NCBI GenBank assembly: GCA_025356665.1
Contig: JANXRV010000069.1
Coordinates: 1-64,000 of the forward strand
Direction: 5' to 3'
Length of the DNA: 64,000 bases
DNA from: CAITSH01 sp025356665
GTDB lineage: Bacteria; Pseudomonadota; Gammaproteobacteria; Burkholderiales; SG8-39
Shown: one piece after another, positions 61,715-64,000 of the stretch
Position numbering within the stretch: position 1 is the stretch's first letter
Layout of the letters: each line of letters begins with the position of its first letter
Program-made: the position numbers and the translations under genes
Notes under the pieces: model-generated
The model's database searches: none
What the model was told of the DNA's origin: nothing
Seen by the model: the letters and a program-made list of their open reading frames with translations, nothing else

Positions 61715-61743
61715 CTAAGTCACCGGCCGGGGGTTGTTTCAGT

Positions 61744-64000
61744 TCAGCCGCAAGCGCCGACCCAGCCGCACGCGGTGCAAAAATCGCAACCGTCTTTTTT
61801 TATCACGGCATAGTTGCCGCATTCACCGCAGACTCCGCCCTTCATCGCTTTCGTGGTGCTGCCTTTGGGCGCCTGCAGGATGCCCATCTGGCGTACGGGC
61901 AAGCCATCTTCATGCAGGATACCCAGCATAACGTAGCGGTGCAGGATCAGCGCCGAGACATAAGACACTGTCGAGGGCCAGTTCTTTTTGCGGCGGTGGC
62001 CGGGCACAAACGCCATGAAATCACCCAGCGGTTCGGGAAAATCAAGCAGCTTGCGCAGCTTCATGCCTATCCACGCCGGGTCGATCACCCGCATGTCCAG
62101 CGAAAGTATTTTGCACAGTCCATCGAGTGCGCGAGGATATTCGCCCGATAGCCACATGGAATAGGGCCGTGTGACACCGTCGGGCAGGGTGATTTCTTTT
62201 AAACCCAGCACGAAATCGTCTCCGGTGCCGGCGTTAAGGACGTCCACAGTCCATGACATGGTGCCGTCCGTGCCGGTCTTGGGTTCCTTCAGGCTGAACA
62301 GGGTGTCTAGCACAGGCCCGTTCTTGCGCTCATCAACGGCGCCGATCTGTTCGACGCGGTAGCGAACCACCTGCGCCAAAGCGGCAACCACGCTGGGCAT
62401 GCGTTTCTTCTCGCCGTGCGGCGGGAAGGGCATGTCGAAGGCGTCATCACCGGCGGTCTTGGCCAGCGTATCGAGCTTAACGCGCAGCCAGGCCGGGTCA
62501 TTGGCGCGCATGTCCATGGACAGGGTCTTGGCGAGCGCGCCAATGCCGCGTGGCTGCTCGCTACCGTTCACCCAGACCTCGAAGGGATGGCACTTGCCCT
62601 CGTTTTCGACATGTCCGACAAAAAGGGCGAAGGCGCCGTGGCCGTGTTCGATCATGTAGGTCCATGACGGATTCCCGGCGGAGAGCCCCGGGCGTCCGGG
62701 CCAGAGCAGTGAGGACAACACCGGTTCGGGCACCGATTTAATTTCGATGCGACGGTTTACGTCATTGAGCAGGAAATCCTGCGGTCCGGATTTGTCCGCG
62801 GTGACCGACAGCACCGAACCCAGCACATCGTTTGGCCGATAGGTTGCGAGCCCTTTCAGCCCGGCCTTCCAAGCGGAGAAATATAAGTCCTGGAACTCAC
62901 CGTAAGGATAGTTTTCCGGAACGTTCACGGTCTTGGAGATGCTTGAGTCAATATACGGAGCAACCGCCGCCACCATGTCTTTATGGGCAGCGGCGCTCAG
63001 CTCCAAGGCGGTGACGAAGTAAGGGGGCAGCCCTTCGGCCGGGGACTTTGCTTCTTTTGGATCGCCCCCGACCGGATGGACGTGGCGGTAAAGGCGCCAG
63101 GCCCTATCCTCCACGGCAAATTCCTTCATGCTGCCGTCGGGCATACGTTTTTTCCGCGAATAAACCCACGAGAAAGGCGGTTCAATACCATTGGAGGCGT
63201 TGTCGGCAAAAGCCAGGCTGATGGTGCCGGTGGGTGCAATCGACAGCAAATGGCTATTGCGCAGGCCTTGTCCGCGTATCAGCGCTTTGAGTTCGGTGGG
63301 CAGGCGGGAAGCGAAGCTGGTTCCCGACAGGTACATATCGGCGTTGAACAGAGGGAAAGGGCCGCGCTCGGCCGCCAGTTCACTTGACGCACGATAGGCC
63401 GAATCGCGCATATGTTCTGAAATTTTCGCTGCCATCGCGCGCGCATGCTCGCTGTCGTAGCGCAGGCGCAGCATGATAAGCGCATCGCCCAAGCCCGTAA
63501 AGCCCAGTCCGACACGGCGCTTGCTCATGGCTTCACGGTGTTGCTGCTTAAGAGGCCAGGCGGTCACCTCGAGCACATTATCGAGCATGCGAACCGCCAC
63601 TGCCACAGTACGCTCGAACGCGTCAAAGTCAAAGCCGGCTTTTTCCGCGAAGGGGGCGCGAACAAAGCTTGTCAGGTCGATGGAACCGAGGCAGCAGCAG
63701 CCATAGGGAGGGAGCGGCTGTTCGGCGCAGGGGTTGGTGGCGTCTATGCGCTCGCAGTAATAGAGGTTGTTATCACTGTTAATGCGGTCAAGAAAGAGGA
63801 TGCCCGGTTCGGCATGGTCGTAGGTCGAACGCATGATCTGTTCCCACAAGTCGCGTGCCCGCAACTTGCGGTATACCCAATGCGAATCATCCCGCTGGTA
63901 GCCGCCCGCCGCGATCAGATCCCGGTGGGGCTTTGCCTTGTGGGCGAGTTCGAATTCACCATCGGTCTCTACCGCGTGCATAAAAATGTCGGTTACGCCC
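61744..64000 (-). CDS. nrdJ: Adenosylcobalamin-dependent (class II) ribonucleotide reductase, 5' end outside window
   Basis: The minus-strand frame is open to the right edge, so 752 codons of the C-terminal part are seen; the ATG at 63981 is internal. NPCAEQPLPPYGCC carries the active-site Asn, Cys and Glu, and APTGTISLAFADNASNGIEP is conserved in NrdJ. The C-terminal region has two TSCPD-type repeats (around WTYMIEHGHG-ALFVGHVENEGK and SMWLSGEYP-ILSLDMR) and a final zinc-ribbon-like part CGECGNYAV / CDFCTACGWVGACG. It makes deoxyribonucleotides with B12 and no oxygen. It is convergent with the Nudix gene. Confidence 0.93.
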   Translation of the reverse strand, partial: GVTDIFMHAVETDGEFELAHKAKPHRDLIAAGGYQRDDSHWVYRKLRARDLWEQIMRSTYDHAEPGILFLDRINSDNNLYYCERIDATNPCAEQPLPPYGCCCLGSIDLTSFVRAPFAEKAGFDFDAFERTVAVAVRMLDNVLEVTAWPLKQQHREAMSKRRVGLGFTGLGDALIMLRLRYDSEHARAMAAKISEHMRDSAYRASSELAAERGPFPLFNADMYLSGTSFASRLPTELKALIRGQGLRNSHLLSIAPTGTISLAFADNASNGIEPPFSWVYSRKKRMPDGSMKEFAVEDRAWRLYRHVHPVGGDPKEAKSPAEGLPPYFVTALELSAAAHKDMVAAVAPYIDSSISKTVNVPENYPYGEFQDLYFSAWKAGLKGLATYRPNDVLGSVLSVTADKSGPQDFLLNDVNRRIEIKSVPEPVLSSLLWPGRPGLSAGNPSWTYMIEHGHGAFALFVGHVENEGKCHPFEVWVNGSEQPRGIGALAKTLSMDMRANDPAWLRVKLDTLAKTAGDDAFDMPFPPHGEKKRMPSVVAALAQVVRYRVEQIGAVDERKNGPVLDTLFSLKEPKTGTDGTMSWTVDVLNAGTGDDFVLGLKEITLPDGVTRPYSMWLSGEYPRALDGLCKILSLDMRVIDPAWIGMKLRKLLDFPEPLGDFMAFVPGHRRKKNWPSTVSYVSALILHRYVMLGILHEDGLPVRQMGILQAPKGSTTKAMKGGVCGECGNYAVIKKDGCDFCTACGWVGACG

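Overview
The window looks like the chromosome of a GC-rich betaproteobacterium. This rests on the gene order carA-carB-greA / yhbY / rlmE-ftsH-folP-glmM-pstSCAB, the order tpiA-secG-tRNA-Leu-nuoA-N, a Tat-exported high-potential iron-sulfur protein (HiPIP) and a class II (B12-dependent) ribonucleotide reductase. Genus assignment is not possible by eye.

Layout. (1) 1-1889, minus strand: one edge of a filamentous-phage (Inovirus) element, with an AlpA-like regulator, two small unknown proteins and a gpII/gpX-like replication protein that runs off the left edge. (2) 2457-4702: a ParE/Phd-type toxin-antitoxin pair with a palindromic operator, a short FtsZ/tubulin-like protein with a Tat-like leader, and the HiPIP gene with a textbook terminator. 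(3) 4780-13314: housekeeping and conserved genes (AstE/AspA-type deacylase, HrpA helicase, DUF1415, YaeQ, OprB porin, lipoprotein). (4) 13491-26821: a phosphorus-economy region. It holds a GT4 glycosyltransferase, dgkA, an OlsB-like acyltransferase, a decayed phoX, two-domain PPK2, the tight btaA-btaB-plcP-like operon, ppk1, phoU, ppx and sixA. (5) 26915-33941: Gdt1/TMEM165-type transporter, fur, bamE, dapB, and carAB with an in-frame amber codon in carB. (6) 34018-44476: greA, yhbY, rlmE, ftsH, folP, glmM, and pstSCAB behind a clear Pho box. (7) 44545-46582: dtd, tpiA, secG, tRNA-Leu(GAG). (8) 46675-61112: complete 14-gene nuo operon for complex I. (9) 61151-64000: a Nudix hydrolase and the 3' part of a class II RNR gene cut by the right edge.

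The most interesting theme is phosphate scarcity. The btaA-btaB-plcP-like operon encodes a plausible full route from phospholipid to phosphorus-free betaine lipid: a phosphoesterase supplies diacylglycerol, BtaA adds the aminocarboxypropyl group and BtaB N-methylates it. Around it lie a possible glycolipid glycosyltransferase, an ornithine-lipid acyltransferase, polyphosphate enzymes and PhoU. A Pho box with exact promoter geometry precedes pstS, and weaker sites of the same geometry precede olsB, btaA and phoU. Other points to check are the Tat-leader FtsZ-like protein, the amber codon in carB, and the many short perfect tandem duplications in intergenic spacers.
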